Source of the DNA: an uncultured Clostridia bacterium
GTDB lineage: Bacteria; Bacillota; Clostridia; UMGS1810
Reading direction: 5' to 3'
Length of the DNA stretch: 64,000 bases
Assembly (NCBI GenBank): GCA_934463115.1
Contig: CAKSIN010000004.1
Span: 1-64,000, forward strand
Shown: positions 1 to 9,080 of the stretch, piece by piece
How positions within the stretch are numbered: position 1 is the first letter of the stretch
Layout: every line of letters begins with the position of its first letter
Position numbers and translations under genes: made by a program
The notes under the pieces: model-generated
Seen by the model: the letters and a program-made list of their open reading frames with translations, nothing else
What the model was told of the DNA's origin: nothing
Databases searched by the model: none

Positions 1-54
1 TTCGTTGAATAAGATTATAGTTTCTTTTTCGTATTTTGTAAGTCTGCATTTCAT
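1..54 (-). CDS. Small protein of mobile element (partial)
   Basis: The first 18 codons of a minus-strand gene run off the left edge of the window and read MKCRLTKYEKETIILFNE. A good ribosome binding site (AAGGAG) lies about 8 bases upstream of the ATG. The opening resembles short conserved proteins found in Tn1549-type conjugative elements, but only the N-terminus is visible. It lies downstream of the secreted-protein gene and is probably cargo of the same serine-recombinase element. Function unknown. Confidence 0.55.
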   Translation of the reverse strand, partial: MKCRLTKYEKETIILFNE

Positions 55-96
55 TGTGTTGTAATCTCCTTTTTTCGCTTAATTTTTTCAAGTCAA

Positions 97-126
97 AAGC
101 CGCCTCCGAACATTCGGAAACGGCTT
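97..126 (-). terminator. Intrinsic terminator after secreted-protein gene
   Basis: An inverted repeat with arms AAGCCG and TCCGAA pairs with TTCGGA and CGGCTT around a 3-base loop. On the minus strand it is followed by a short T-rich stretch. It lies about 20 bases after the stop of the 146..739 gene. The T tract is weak. Confidence 0.5.
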
Positions 127-145
127 TGCATTTGTTTATGCTATT

Positions 146-739
146 TTATTGTATTGCGGTTATTTGCTCGGCTCTTGACCTTGCATTTTTAAGTAATTTT
201 CTTGCTTGCGTGAGCAGCGCACCGTCTACCGCCGGAATATCCCAATAACAGAAGTCGCCCACACAGTCGGTGTCGGGGTTAAATGTCGGCTCTGCCGTTT
301 GATATATTCTTGTATAGGCTTGTTTTTCGGCGGTTTTGTAGTCCGTTGCTCCGATTTCGACCGCATTTATCAAGTCGGATATTAAGGCTCTGACTGTATT
401 TCCCTTTTCGGCGTAATATTCGGGGCGTAAATACATATCTCTGCATTGCAGTATAGCATTTCGGGCAATGGCGGCTAAATCCGCATAACCGTAACCGCCT
501 GTTTCATTTGCAAGTACGGCGGCGAATACGGCGTTATTTGCCTTGCACCAAGCAGGCTGATAACCAAGTCCATTTTGCACCTCGTCTAAAATTCCGCCTA
601 TCAGATTTTGAGCTATTGCAACGCTTTCATCTGTGGCATTGTCGGGATAGCTTTCAACGGGAATGTCGGCGGCAAATACGCTTTGCGTCATTACTGTTAT
701 AGCCGTTATTGTTAATAGCATCGTTTTAATTTTTTTCAT
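146..739 (-). CDS. Secreted protein of mobile element, function unknown
   Basis: The 197-residue product starts with a clear Sec signal peptide (charged MKK, hydrophobic core to about residue 20, VFAAD cleavage region). The mature part is mostly alpha-helical in character with no transmembrane segment, has four Cys residues (in WCKANN, LQCRDM, DCVGDF and FCYW) and no domain I recognise. Its ATG overlaps the stop of tnpV by four bases (ATGA), so the two are translationally coupled and the gene is cargo of the TndX/TnpV-type element. Function is not inferable from sequence alone. Confidence 0.7.
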   Translation of the reverse strand: MKKIKTMLLTITAITVMTQSVFAADIPVESYPDNATDESVAIAQNLIGGILDEVQNGLGYQPAWCKANNAVFAAVLANETGGYGYADLAAIARNAILQCRDMYLRPEYYAEKGNTVRALISDLINAVEIGATDYKTAEKQAYTRIYQTAEPTFNPDTDCVGDFCYWDIPAVDGALLTQARKLLKNARSRAEQITAIQ

Positions 740-1104
740 TTTTCAACACCTCTGTAGACAATATTTTTCATCACGATTTCTTCCGCCTGTGCTTTTATGC
801 AGTTCATCAAGCCCACCCATTGCATTTGGTCTGTTGCCTTTAATTCTTCGGATATGCTCAAATTGTCCGCAAAGTTCTTTACAAGTCTTTCAACCTCCGA
901 TTTTGCCGCATTGTCAACCTGTTCAAGATAATCAAGCCAAGTGCCGTCAATCATTCTTGCGGTATAAAAGCAAGGCCTGTTTTCCTTGATAAATCTTCCG
1001 TGAAGTCTGCCGTATTTGCCGATGTTGTATTTTTTGTCTGTTGGAACAGTCAAGTCGGGCAAATAATAATCTCCGACCTTTGTGTATGTGATTTTATTGT
1101 TCAT
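736..1104 (-). CDS. tnpV: TnpV family transposon protein
   Basis: The product of about 122 residues matches TnpV, a small protein found next to large serine recombinases in Tn4451-like elements of Clostridia. Recognisable features are a lead ITYTKVGDYYLPDLT, a GKYGRLHGRFIKENRP block and the C-terminal WVGLMNCIKAQAEEIV. The ATG at 1104 is preferred over an upstream start because a GGAGG lies 6-7 bases before it. The gene follows the recombinase by about 14 bases and overlaps the next gene by four, so all three form one operon. TnpV has no established biochemical role. Confidence 0.88.
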   Translation of the reverse strand: MNNKITYTKVGDYYLPDLTVPTDKKYNIGKYGRLHGRFIKENRPCFYTARMIDGTWLDYLEQVDNAAKSEVERLVKNFADNLSISEELKATDQMQWVGLMNCIKAQAEEIVMKNIVYRGVEK

Positions 1105-1118
1105 TTTCAAAACCTCCG

Positions 1119-2987
1119 TCAAATTGCCGCTTTTCTGAATGTCGGCTCTTTTTTCGCCATATCGCCTATGCGGATAAATACGCCTTTTTGAATATCCTCC
1201 GCACGCAGAGCGTTTTTCTTCTCGTCAATTTCAGCTTTTTTCTTTGTTTTTGTGCGTTCCTCATATTTTTTTTGCTTGCCGTTTTCCTTTCGGCGCAAAT
1301 AATTTCGGTGAAGTCTGTCCCTTAATTCCTCTTTTTTACGCATTTCCTCAATTTCCTCCGGTGTAGGCTCCTGCATAAAATCTGGCGGAACAAACCGACC
1401 GATAAAATTAAAATATATTTCAACCTCCTGCGTGGTGTCCGAGCTGCCTTTTCTTGCTCTTTCGTGAACAAGGATTTTTTCAATAAATTCGTTCAGCATA
1501 GCTATGGTGAGATTATCAAAATTCTGATATTTTTCAAGCAATGCAAGAAATTTATCAGCCGACTTTTCATTTTTCGCATATCCGTCTATACTTGTTTCAA
1601 GCTCGCACATTTCCGCCTTTAATGACTTTTGCTCTTTGGCGTATTGCCCGTCAAGAGTTTCGTATCTTTCGTCTGGCAGCTTGCCGAGGGCGTTGTCCTC
1701 ATAAATCTTGCAAATAAGTTTTTCAAGCTCCGCAAGCCTTTGCTTGATTACCGCAAGCCTTGTACGGCTCTTTTTAATATCCTCTTGATTTTGCTGCGAC
1801 TGTGCCTCTTGTATAATCATTGCAAACCGTTCTTTATCTTCGTTTGCGTAATTATATATTTCTTTCAGCATTTCGGATATAAGCTGCAAAACAGCCGCCT
1901 CTTTAATTCTGTGCTGTGTTTTGCAGAGCTTTCCGACAGGCACTTTTGAATATTGAGAACAGGTATATTGCGATTCACGCTTGCCGTTATTCGTTCTGTG
2001 AACATACATTTTACCTCCGCAGTCGGCGCAGAATAAAAGTCCCGTAAGCGGTGCAACCTCGCCCCAGCCGTTAGGGTATCGACGCACATTTTTTCTGATT
2101 TTCTGCACAGTGTCAAATGTCTGCCGGTCGATAATCGGCTCTTGCGTATTTTCAAAGATTACCCATTCGCTCTCGTCAACATAATGGCTCTTTTTATCCT
2201 TGAAGTGCTTTCTTGTTTTGAAATTCACCGTATGCCCCAGATACTCATATTTTTTCAAAATCTCCGCAATGGTTGACGAACCCCAACGGTACGGATTTTC
2301 AAATACGACTTTCTGATGAAGGCCTGCATTATGCTTTTGCAGATGTACCGCAGGCATATCGACCTTTTCTTTTTGCAGAATTTGCGAAATCTGATACGGA
2401 CCTTTGCCCTCAACGGTCATTCGGAAAATTCGCCGTACCACTTCGGCGGCTTCCTCGTCAACTATCCACTTGTTTTTATCTTCCGCACTTTTGAGATAGC
2501 CATAGGGCGGACAGCTTGAAACGTGCTTGCCCGAATTGCCCTTTGCTTTGAATACGGATTTAATTTTCTTGCTTGTGTCCCGTGCGTACCACTCATTCAT
2601 AATGTTGCGGAACGGCGTAAAATCATCATCACCGTTAAAACTGTCAACTCCGTCGTTTACGGCAATAAGCCGTACTCCTTTCTGACGCAGGATTTCCATA
2701 TACTGCCCGACTTTAAGATAATCTCGCCCCAAACGGCTTAAATCTTTGAGAATAATCGTATCGACATTGCCTTTCTCTACCTCTTTCATCATAGCCGTAA
2801 AACCGGGGCGGTCAAAACGAAGTCCCGACACACCGTCGTCGGTAAAATGGACAGTATTGGTATAGCCGTTCCGCCTTGCATAATCTTCAAGCAGTTTCTT
2901 TTGATTTGTGATACTGTTGCTTTCGCCTTGCAGCTCGTCATCACGGGAAAGACGCTCATACAAAGGCGTGATTTTTGTGCTTTTCAT
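1119..2987 (-). CDS. Large serine recombinase (TnpX/TndX type)
   Basis: The 622-residue site-specific recombinase has the N-terminal resolvase domain (catalytic Ser14 in YERLSRDD; Arg-rich LSRLGRDY motif near residue 85), a recombinase domain (about 165-290), a zinc ribbon (CADCGGKM plus C-rich CSQY/KLCKTQ), a long coiled coil (about 395-490) and a C-terminal EIYFNFIGRF segment typical of TnpX/TndX. These enzymes excise and insert circular elements through a serine-DNA intermediate. The ATG at 2987 is 9-10 bases after AAAGGAG; an upstream TTG is less likely. It is flanked by a broken virD4, so the element probably inserted there. The protein looks intact. Confidence 0.92.
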   Translation of the reverse strand: MKSTKITPLYERLSRDDELQGESNSITNQKKLLEDYARRNGYTNTVHFTDDGVSGLRFDRPGFTAMMKEVEKGNVDTIILKDLSRLGRDYLKVGQYMEILRQKGVRLIAVNDGVDSFNGDDDFTPFRNIMNEWYARDTSKKIKSVFKAKGNSGKHVSSCPPYGYLKSAEDKNKWIVDEEAAEVVRRIFRMTVEGKGPYQISQILQKEKVDMPAVHLQKHNAGLHQKVVFENPYRWGSSTIAEILKKYEYLGHTVNFKTRKHFKDKKSHYVDESEWVIFENTQEPIIDRQTFDTVQKIRKNVRRYPNGWGEVAPLTGLLFCADCGGKMYVHRTNNGKRESQYTCSQYSKVPVGKLCKTQHRIKEAAVLQLISEMLKEIYNYANEDKERFAMIIQEAQSQQNQEDIKKSRTRLAVIKQRLAELEKLICKIYEDNALGKLPDERYETLDGQYAKEQKSLKAEMCELETSIDGYAKNEKSADKFLALLEKYQNFDNLTIAMLNEFIEKILVHERARKGSSDTTQEVEIYFNFIGRFVPPDFMQEPTPEEIEEMRKKEELRDRLHRNYLRRKENGKQKKYEERTKTKKKAEIDEKKNALRAEDIQKGVFIRIGDMAKKEPTFRKAAI

Positions 2988-3736
2988 TATGCACAACTCC
3001 TTTCTTTTTCTCGTTTTGACTTATACAGATAAATAAGTCTTTTATAGCATACAACACCGCTTGCCTGTTTAAAAATTTTATATTGCCATACTGCAATACG
3101 CTCCGGCTTTTCGTCCTCCAACCCTTGAAAAAGAATATCCACAGGGCTTTGATAGCCGCTTTCGTCCTCGTCCTCAACGGTTGCTGCGTTTTCAATTAGT
3201 AACGGTGCAATGCTTCGGAGCATTTCGCCCTTCGGATCTGCCACAATAAAAGAGGTATTGCACTGCATCAAATTTGGCTTTGCGTAAAACCTTGTTTTAC
3301 CCGCACCTGAGCCGCCGACCACAAGCACATTAAGGTTACGACGGTGCTTTTTAGCATTTAAGCCAAGCCGCATATTCTGTGTGAGAATGATATTTGATGA
3401 GCTGTTTTTATCCGCATATCTGCGTGCAATGCTTTTAACATTGCCCCAACGAGCCGAGCCGTGTTCCTCGCCCGGTCGGCGGTTTTCTCTTGACGAAAAA
3501 TACACGCCGATACCCATTGCATACAAAAACAAGAAAATGAGTACGGCTTTTAAGCTATACTCATTAAATGTGATGTGCGTAGGGTTATTCATAGCGACAG
3601 TCGAACGGTCAAGCAATTCAAACAACTTTATGCCCTCATCATAGCACCCGGCAACCATTAAGGCAAGCCATATAACGAATACCGAGAGTATTCCGAGCAG
3701 GATATATATTGTCTTTTGATTTTCCTGTCTGTTCAC
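2987..3736 (-). pseudogene. Truncated conjugation coupling protein VirD4/TraG
   Basis: The N-terminal part of a type IV coupling ATPase: two membrane helices (about 8-30 and 63-82), a GEEHGSARWG block, and a Walker A GGSGAGKT in the usual NVLVVGG context. After DPKGEMLRSIAPLLIEN the reading jumps in frame to a DEDES/YQSPVDILF block that normally lies about 85-90 residues further on, so an internal piece is missing. The frame then leaves the family after KIFKQAS and ends at a stop overlapping the recombinase ATG. The serine-recombinase element therefore interrupts it. The Walker B half is absent, so the gene cannot drive conjugation. Confidence 0.85.
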
Positions 3737-3800
3737 GAGGTATCCCTTACTGTCATTAAAATTTGAAGCATTGTTATCAGTCCCTTCCGAAAATAAATAA

Positions 3801-3846
3801 AAGGGGCAGCCCCTGCATAAGTTTCCTTATACAAAAGCTGCCCCCA
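3801..3846 (-). terminator. Terminator after InlB-repeat gene
   Basis: The arms GGGGCAGC and GCTGCCCC enclose a loop that can form a second small hairpin (GTATAAG/CTTATGC). On the minus strand the helix is followed by TTTTATTTATTTT. It lies 16 bases after the stop of the 3862..4638 gene. Confidence 0.8.
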
Positions 3847-3861
3847 AAAGTGTGATAGGCG

Positions 3862-4638
3862 TTACTTACAGAATTTTTCGTTGTAAATTTCCATAAGCTC
3901 ATTTAATCTTTTATTCTGCTTAACCCATTGTGCCGTGACGGGTACACCCGTCTTTTCGTCAATGTAATTACCAAAGGCGAGGATTTCATCATCAGTTACA
4001 TAAATTCTCTGCACCGCCGGAGTGTTATATATCACCGTTCCGTTCGGAATCCATTTTGCATAAACGGTATCACTTTCATTGAAAGTAAACTCCGTTACCC
4101 GATTTTCCTTTGTTTGCGGGTCTGAATACCAACCGTCAAAGTCATAGCCGTATCTTGTCGGAATAAACTCCGCAAGCGATATTGCAGTGCCAAGCGGTTT
4201 TACAACAGACTCAATGTATGAGCCGTCCTCAGTGGCAAAAGTGAGTGTGCGTGTTCCCGTCAAGCTCCAACGGGCATAGAGTGTTGTATCGGAATAATAC
4301 TCGGTATCGGACGATACCTTTTCGCCGTTTTCGGTAAACCAACCTTCAAACTGATAGTCGCTGCTTCTGTACGGCAGCGGAAGTTTGATTTTATTCTGCT
4401 CCGTAACGGCTTCTGTGATGTCGGTTTTGTAAATTCCGCCGTATAACGAGCCGCCGTTACAATTAAGCGTTATAACTCTTTCGCCCTTTAAGGAATACAG
4501 CGGCTTTTCCTTTCCGCACTCACATACATAAACCTTTGAATTTTGTTTTGTATATTCGTGCGTGTGTGCCGCCTGTGCGGTAACTGCGGTTGATAAAATG
4601 AGCATTGCTGTTAAGCCTGCAAATACTGTCCGTTTCAT
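3862..4638 (-). CDS. Secreted protein with InlB B-repeats
   Basis: The 258-residue exported protein has a signal peptide (MKRTVFAG..., cleavage near AQAA-HTH). A short Cys-containing segment (YVCECG) is followed by two Listeria-Bacteroides (InlB B-type) beta repeats, seen as YQFEGWFTENG...TLYARW and YDFDGWYSDPQ...TVYAKW, and a helical C-terminus. These repeats occur in surface proteins of gut Firmicutes and probably act as spacers or adhesive modules. No sortase or SLH anchor is visible. CGGAGG precedes the ATG. It is transcribed alone, between two terminators, and may be cargo of the decayed conjugative element. Confidence 0.85.
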   Translation of the reverse strand: MKRTVFAGLTAMLILSTAVTAQAAHTHEYTKQNSKVYVCECGKEKPLYSLKGERVITLNCNGGSLYGGIYKTDITEAVTEQNKIKLPLPYRSSDYQFEGWFTENGEKVSSDTEYYSDTTLYARWSLTGTRTLTFATEDGSYIESVVKPLGTAISLAEFIPTRYGYDFDGWYSDPQTKENRVTEFTFNESDTVYAKWIPNGTVIYNTPAVQRIYVTDDEILAFGNYIDEKTGVPVTAQWVKQNKRLNELMEIYNEKFCK

Positions 4639-4723
4639 TTGAAATTCCTCCGTTTCAATATTTTTTCGGTATCTTTATTTTATCACCGCAAGAAAAGACC
4701 GTCAAAAAAATTTCGGAATGAAA

Positions 4724-4753
4724 AAAGGGCAGCCGATTTTTCGGTTGCCCTTT
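4724..4753 (-). terminator. Terminator after sigma/anti-sigma operon
   Basis: An inverted repeat, AAAGGGCAGCCGA paired with TCGGTTGCCCTTT, is followed on the minus strand by a run of six T. It lies 17 bases beyond the stop of the anti-sigma-like gene. Confidence 0.85.
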
Positions 4754-4769
4754 ACTGCTTTAACTCAAA

Positions 4770-5555
4770 CTATTGATTCAAAATTTCTTCAGCCATTTTG
4801 CTAAGTTCACCAGCCGAAAGTTTTCCGTCAATTTGCAAAAGCTGATAAAGCATCCCATCCTTCGTCCAAGTAACGCTCTGCACTTCGCTTATTTTCACCT
4901 CCGGCGAGCCATAGCTGAACACCAATTCGCCGTTTTCTTCGGCTTTTTTATCATCATCGGTAAGAACATAATCCGCCGGAACAATTTTGTTTGTGTAACT
5001 ATGATAATATATATCAACATTTCCTACGGTTTTGATTATTTCTCCGGTTATATTTTTCTCGGAATTAAACTTATCCTGTGCAAAAATCACTCTGTCGCCG
5101 TTTTTTTCATAATCAAACGATACTGACTTGAATTTTTCGATTGATTTACCGTTTTCGTCTGCAAGATTGTTTTTTACAATACTTCCGTCTTTGAAGGTAT
5201 AACCGTTTTCAAAACTTTCAATGAGAACAGGCTCGTAGCCTATATCCCCTGCAACCTGCTCTGCTGTCGGAAGTGATTTATAATCGGGAGTAGATGACGA
5301 AGAACTAAACCAAGTTGATACAATTCCGCTTGCGGCAAAAACCGTTAGTCCCAAAGCAAGGGTTGCTGCAATGACTATAAGTGATATTTTCTTTTTTGAT
5401 TTCATAGTATAAGACTTCCTTTCCGTATATGCGGAATCAAGTTTTGCATTGACATTTTGTTTGACAGCATGAGTGTCGATGTCAAGCGGACTGCAAAAAT
5501 CATTTTGCTCTTTATCAATATTCAATTCTTCAAACAGGTCATTTTTTCTATTCAT
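4770..5555 (-). CDS. Membrane-anchored anti-sigma-like protein
   Basis: The 261-residue product has a cytoplasmic N-terminus (about 1-55), one transmembrane helix (about 57-76, ISLIVIAATLALGLTVFAA) and an external domain of about 180 residues that is Lys/Asp/Glu rich and resembles DUF4367-type sensor domains of Clostridia. Its ATG overlaps the stop of the ECF sigma gene by four bases, and this arrangement is the main reason to call it the cognate anti-sigma factor. No zinc-binding ZAS motif is visible in the N-terminal part. The external domain probably senses a cell-envelope signal; which one is unknown. Confidence 0.72.
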   Translation of the reverse strand: MNRKNDLFEELNIDKEQNDFCSPLDIDTHAVKQNVNAKLDSAYTERKSYTMKSKKKISLIVIAATLALGLTVFAASGIVSTWFSSSSSTPDYKSLPTAEQVAGDIGYEPVLIESFENGYTFKDGSIVKNNLADENGKSIEKFKSVSFDYEKNGDRVIFAQDKFNSEKNITGEIIKTVGNVDIYYHSYTNKIVPADYVLTDDDKKAEENGELVFSYGSPEVKISEVQSVTWTKDGMLYQLLQIDGKLSAGELSKMAEEILNQ

Positions 5556-6091
5556 AACATTTCCTCCGCATTTGATAAAATTATTTTCAGTTTGCGTTTT
5601 CCTCTTAAAAGTTTGGTTTTTATGGTAGATATGTTAATTCCGGTTGCTTTTGAAATATCTTTGAGTTTTTCTCCGAATTTATAATATCTCACAAATATTT
5701 CATTGTCCGGCTCTTCCAAGCTCATAACGGCATCCCATAAAGCGCTGTTTTCCATATCTTGCTCAATAGTTGATTTTTGATCCGGAACTTCAATATCATC
5801 GAGGTTTTCATAGTCTTTTTTCTTATTTAATCTCTTTAATGCAAGATTTCGGCAAACAGCGGCGAGATATGACCTTATTGTTCCTTTTGCCGGATCTATG
5901 TATTCTGCATTTTTCCAGAGCGTTACGAATACATCCGATACTATTTCCTCAATGTCCTCTTTCGGAAGTCTGTTCCCAACCATATTATACAAAACTGTGC
6001 TTAAATATGGAGTATAAACATCTATTGCTTTGTCTATTGAATTTCGTTCCTTGTTTTTAAGCTGCGTAAGCAACTTCAATTCATCTGCCAT
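5552..6091 (-). CDS. ECF-family RNA polymerase sigma factor
   Basis: The 179-residue sigma-70 family protein has region 2 at about 20-95 (LPKEDIEEIVSDVFVTLWKNA, then GTIRSYLAAVCRNLALKRLNKKK) and region 4 at about 115-172 (ISKATGINISTIKTKLLRGKRKLK). It redirects RNA polymerase to a small stress or envelope regulon and is coupled by a 4-base overlap to the downstream anti-sigma gene. A possible self-regulated -35 (GTGAAAC, plus-strand 6168..6174) lies upstream, but its -10 cannot be assigned with confidence. Confidence 0.9.
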   Translation of the reverse strand: MADELKLLTQLKNKERNSIDKAIDVYTPYLSTVLYNMVGNRLPKEDIEEIVSDVFVTLWKNAEYIDPAKGTIRSYLAAVCRNLALKRLNKKKDYENLDDIEVPDQKSTIEQDMENSALWDAVMSLEEPDNEIFVRYYKFGEKLKDISKATGINISTIKTKLLRGKRKLKIILSNAEEML

Positions 6092-6220
6092 TTCAAACCA
6101 ACTTTCTGTTGCAAAGTCAAAAGCTTTTAGTCTTTACACTCTTATATATCCTCAAACTCACAAAAAAGTTTCACTAACGAAAAATTTTTTGTTTGTATTT
6201 ATTATGCAACAAATTTATAG

Positions 6221-6250
6221 AGAAAGCAACCGTTTGCGGCTGCTTTCTCC
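6221..6250 (-). terminator. Hairpin after SLH fragment
   Basis: The 9-base arms GAGAAAGCA and TGCTTTCTC enclose a loop with an extra CCG/CGG pairing. It lies 15 bases past the stop of the SLH reading frame. The following T tract is poor, so termination is plausible rather than certain. Confidence 0.5.
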
Positions 6251-6264
6251 CATTTGCACAAAGG

Positions 6265-6925
6265 TTATTTTATCCAAGTTTCGGCATTATCGTGAGAGTT
6301 TGCGAGGTGAGTGTTTGCACTCTCCATAACATCGGCATAATACCACATTGAATTATTGTGAATATCCGTAAATTTGTTGAGTACAGAAACATTCTTTGTG
6401 ATATAGTCCTCATCGGCTTTTCTGTTCGTGGCACGGTTTACAACGGTTACGACTTCCGCACGGGTGATAGCGTTGTCGCCCTTGAATGTTCCGTCAGCGT
6501 AGCCGTTCAGCCAGCCTGCGTGTTTTGCGTAGGCAACATCGGAATATGCCCAATAGTTGCTTGCAACATCGGTGTATTTTACGGTGTAGCTGCCTTTCTT
6601 GACATCATTAAACAGCGTGTTAAATCTGACCGTCATTGCCACAAATTCCGCACGGGTAACATTGTCATTCGGTTTGAATGTGTTGTCCGAATAACCTTTA
6701 ATGATGCCGTACTTTGAAAGATAGCCAATATAATCGTAATACCATTCGTTTTTGGATACATCATTAAAGTTTGACTTGCCGCTGATTTTTTCGCCTTTCT
6801 GTTCGGAAATAAGCCTTGCAAAGATAGCAGTAGCTTCAGCACGGCTCATATTATTGTCCGGTCTGAAAGTGCCGTCCGCATAACCGAAAATATATGCTTT
6901 ATGCTCACTTGCCGGAAGTGGCCTA
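6265..6925 (-). pseudogene. C-terminal fragment of SLH-domain surface protein
   Basis: The reading frame encodes S-layer homology repeats that bind secondary cell wall polymer. Three units are recognisable: SEHKAYIFGYADGTFRPDNN-MSRAEA, then FNDVSKNEWYYDYIGYLSKYGIIKGY, then YTDVASNYWAYSDVAYAKHAGWLNGYADGTFK. The frame stays open upstream of the internal ATG at 6849 to about 6925, then hits a stop. No signal peptide or catalytic domain remains, so this is the tail of a larger protein whose N-terminal part was lost where integrase DNA was joined. A truncated protein from 6849 is possible but would not be exported. Confidence 0.8.
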
Positions 6926-7952
6926 TTTGATTACTTTGATTTATAAAAACAATTTTATCTTTGTTTGTTGTAGCCGCGCGTGCAAATTGAAAAAGTGTAA
7001 CTCGCAAAATGAGGGATTGCCCCGACGGATTATGAAATTTAAAATCTATATGTAATTCCTCTTTGAAAATCCCCGACATAAATTTTACGCTGTTTGTCGA
7101 AAGCATTTCACCGTTAATTTTTACATTAACAAAATCAGTTATTTCCATAAAATTTTCTTTATTTCTTTCTAATCTGTCTGTAACAAAATTTCGTTTATAG
7201 CCGTCACCATGTAATCTGCGGCTTTCGGCCTGTTCGGATTTTAATTTTTTCAGATAGTTGCAAAAACTGTCCGTAATGTTTACACTTCTATATGCGTTTA
7301 TTTTCAAAATCAATATCCTGCCATCTTAAACCAAACACTTCACTTTCACGGAGTCCGGTGTTTAGTGCTATGTAAAAAGAGGTTTTAATATTTGTTTCTT
7401 TCAGCCTGTCCGACATAAGTTTAGGTTCATCTTTTGAATATGCTCTTATCTCACTTATATGACGGGGTTGGGAGGAGCAGTAACCTCATCAAATATATTT
7501 TTCTTGACATATTTCTTTTTGTAGGCAAAAGATATGATTACTTTCAGAGTCTTGTATAATCCTTTTACATATTCCTCGCTGTACTTCAATCTCTTTTCAT
7601 TCAAAAAGTCATTTACAATATTTGCTGATATTTGATATACAAATAATCCGCCGAATTTTCCTTGATAATGATTCCTGTAAAGTGAATTATATCGCTTAAT
7701 TGTTGCATAGGCTCTCGTTGCCGGAGCTTCGGTTGTAATAAACTCATCAAAAACTTCTGAGAAAGTGATTTTTTGATTTTCAACAAATTCTCCATAGTTA
7801 TTGACTTGATATAAAGCATCTGCGAGTGCTTTATCAGCTTCTTTTTTGTTTTTATATCCGCCTTTTTCAAGTTGCCTTCTTTTCCCGTCAATTTTTCCAA
7901 AATCAATTCTGTATGACCAAGTTGTACCTCTTTTTCTAACGCTTCCTTGCAT
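6926..7952 (-). pseudogene. int: Broken tyrosine integrase (Tn1549/Tn916-like)
   Basis: The N-terminal 165 codons (7455..7952) are intact: an AP2-like arm-binding domain (MQGSVRKRGTTWSYRIDFG) and a SAM-like core-binding domain. The frame changes near 7455; the catalytic segment with the first Arg (NTGLRESEVFGLRW) lies in another frame at about 7320-7380 and ends at a stop. A third segment (7313 downward) resumes in the region before the HxxR box but runs FKFHNPSGQS where FxFHxLRHTHA is expected. At least two frameshifts and a deletion are needed to explain this. It once moved an integrative element; it is inactive now. Confidence 0.8.
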
Positions 7953-8179
7953 AAGATTTTCCTCCTTAAACTTATATTATCTAATCTTATTATAACTTTT
8001 AAGTTGCAAAAACCTTACCAAGTAAACAAGTGTTTTTTAACATTTTATAAGCCGCTCTAAACCGCATAAACACAAGTGTTTTGAGATTTTTTGTGGGCAG
8101 TGGGCAAGCATTTTTATCAAAATTCTTCATTTGCCCACCGTTTGCCCACAAGGAGCAAAAATACACATAAATACAAAAA

Positions 8180-8211
8180 AACACGATTAGTTAAAATCAG
8201 CTAATCGTGTT
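8180..8211 (-). terminator. Strong hairpin terminator
   Basis: The 11-base perfect arms AACACGATTAG and CTAATCGTGTT enclose a 10-base loop. On the minus strand they are followed by a run of T. Apart from this hairpin I see no gene in 7953..8287; a 61-codon open frame there has no supporting features. Confidence 0.7.
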
Positions 8212-8287
8212 TCGTGTTCTGACCTTAAAAATGCAGTATTCAAGCGGCTTTCAAGGTGTATTTAATCGTATCTGTTTGTATCTACGA

Positions 8288-8341
8288 TTAACCAAAATAT
8301 CTCTTTAAAAGTCCCTCAAACCCTTTACCGTGCCTTGCCTC
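8288..8341 (-). pseudogene. Duplicated 3' end of rubrerythrin gene
   Basis: 54 bases match the 3' end of the intact rubrerythrin gene at 9506..9559, including the stop codon, and encode RHGKGFEGLLKRYFG. Only four bases differ and all four are synonymous third-position changes. Similarity ends abruptly on both sides. It is either a gene-end att-site remnant of the integrative element, whose broken integrase starts 340 bases away, or the tail of a lost second rubrerythrin. Confidence 0.85.
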
Positions 8342-8544
8342 ATTATGATTGAACTTATAACTATTCATCAAAACCCCAGTGTTTAAGCCATTTGTAGCTA
8401 TTACTAAACAGCAAAATTCAATTTTGGTCAACATTATGGTCGCCTCAAATTCAGCAATTTATTCATTTTCTATGCCCCAAATACCCCGCAAACCCCTATA
8501 TATAAAGCCACAAGGCCAACGGGACAATTTCAGAACACGTTAAC

Positions 8545-8820
8545 TTACACTTTCATCAATTTAGCCTGTTCAATACAATAATCAATAAATATATACAAGT
8601 TTGTGTTTTGGCATTTTCTTAGTTTATCTGATAGCGCACTCAATTCATCCTCTCTTGTTTTATTATATGGCATCTTTGGTATGTCAAATACTTTTTGATA
8701 ACCAGCAACTTTTCTTTGGGCTTAAAAATCTTATCAATGATACCACATTCAAATAAAACGTGTTCAAGGTCTGGGGTTGTAAATGTGGGAACAACATATT
8801 CCTTTAAAGCGTATCATAAA
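8545..8820 (-). pseudogene. Frameshifted fragment of unidentified gene
   Basis: Two overlapping minus-strand frames read as one protein: YALKEYVVPTFTTPDLEHVL and onward to KPKEK, then after a frameshift near 8700 KVFDIPKMPYNKTREDELSA and on to an EQAKLMKV stop at 8545. There is no start codon with a ribosome binding site, and I do not recognise the family. The rest of 8342..9080 shows only AT-rich debris. Confidence 0.4.
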
Positions 8821-9080
8821 CTGGCATCTACAACTGCAACTTATTTTTAATTAGGTCTCTCTTACAATTAAGTTGAAAGCAAAAAGTAAAAGAGGTTTGA
8901 CAACCCTTCAAAACAACTTATTTTTATATGCTGATGCTATCCCATAGGTGATGAGAAAACTTTACTATCTCAAATGTTAAAATCCAATCTCATTACAATA
9001 TTTCAATGTTCTAAAAACCTTGATATAGAGCCGTCTGAAGGCATTTTCACAAGCTCCAAAAACACCTCTGAAAAGGCTCT

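Noticed and set aside
7999..8184. Short open frame of 61 codons
   Set aside because: AT-rich, without a ribosome binding site or homology, between integrase debris and a terminator.
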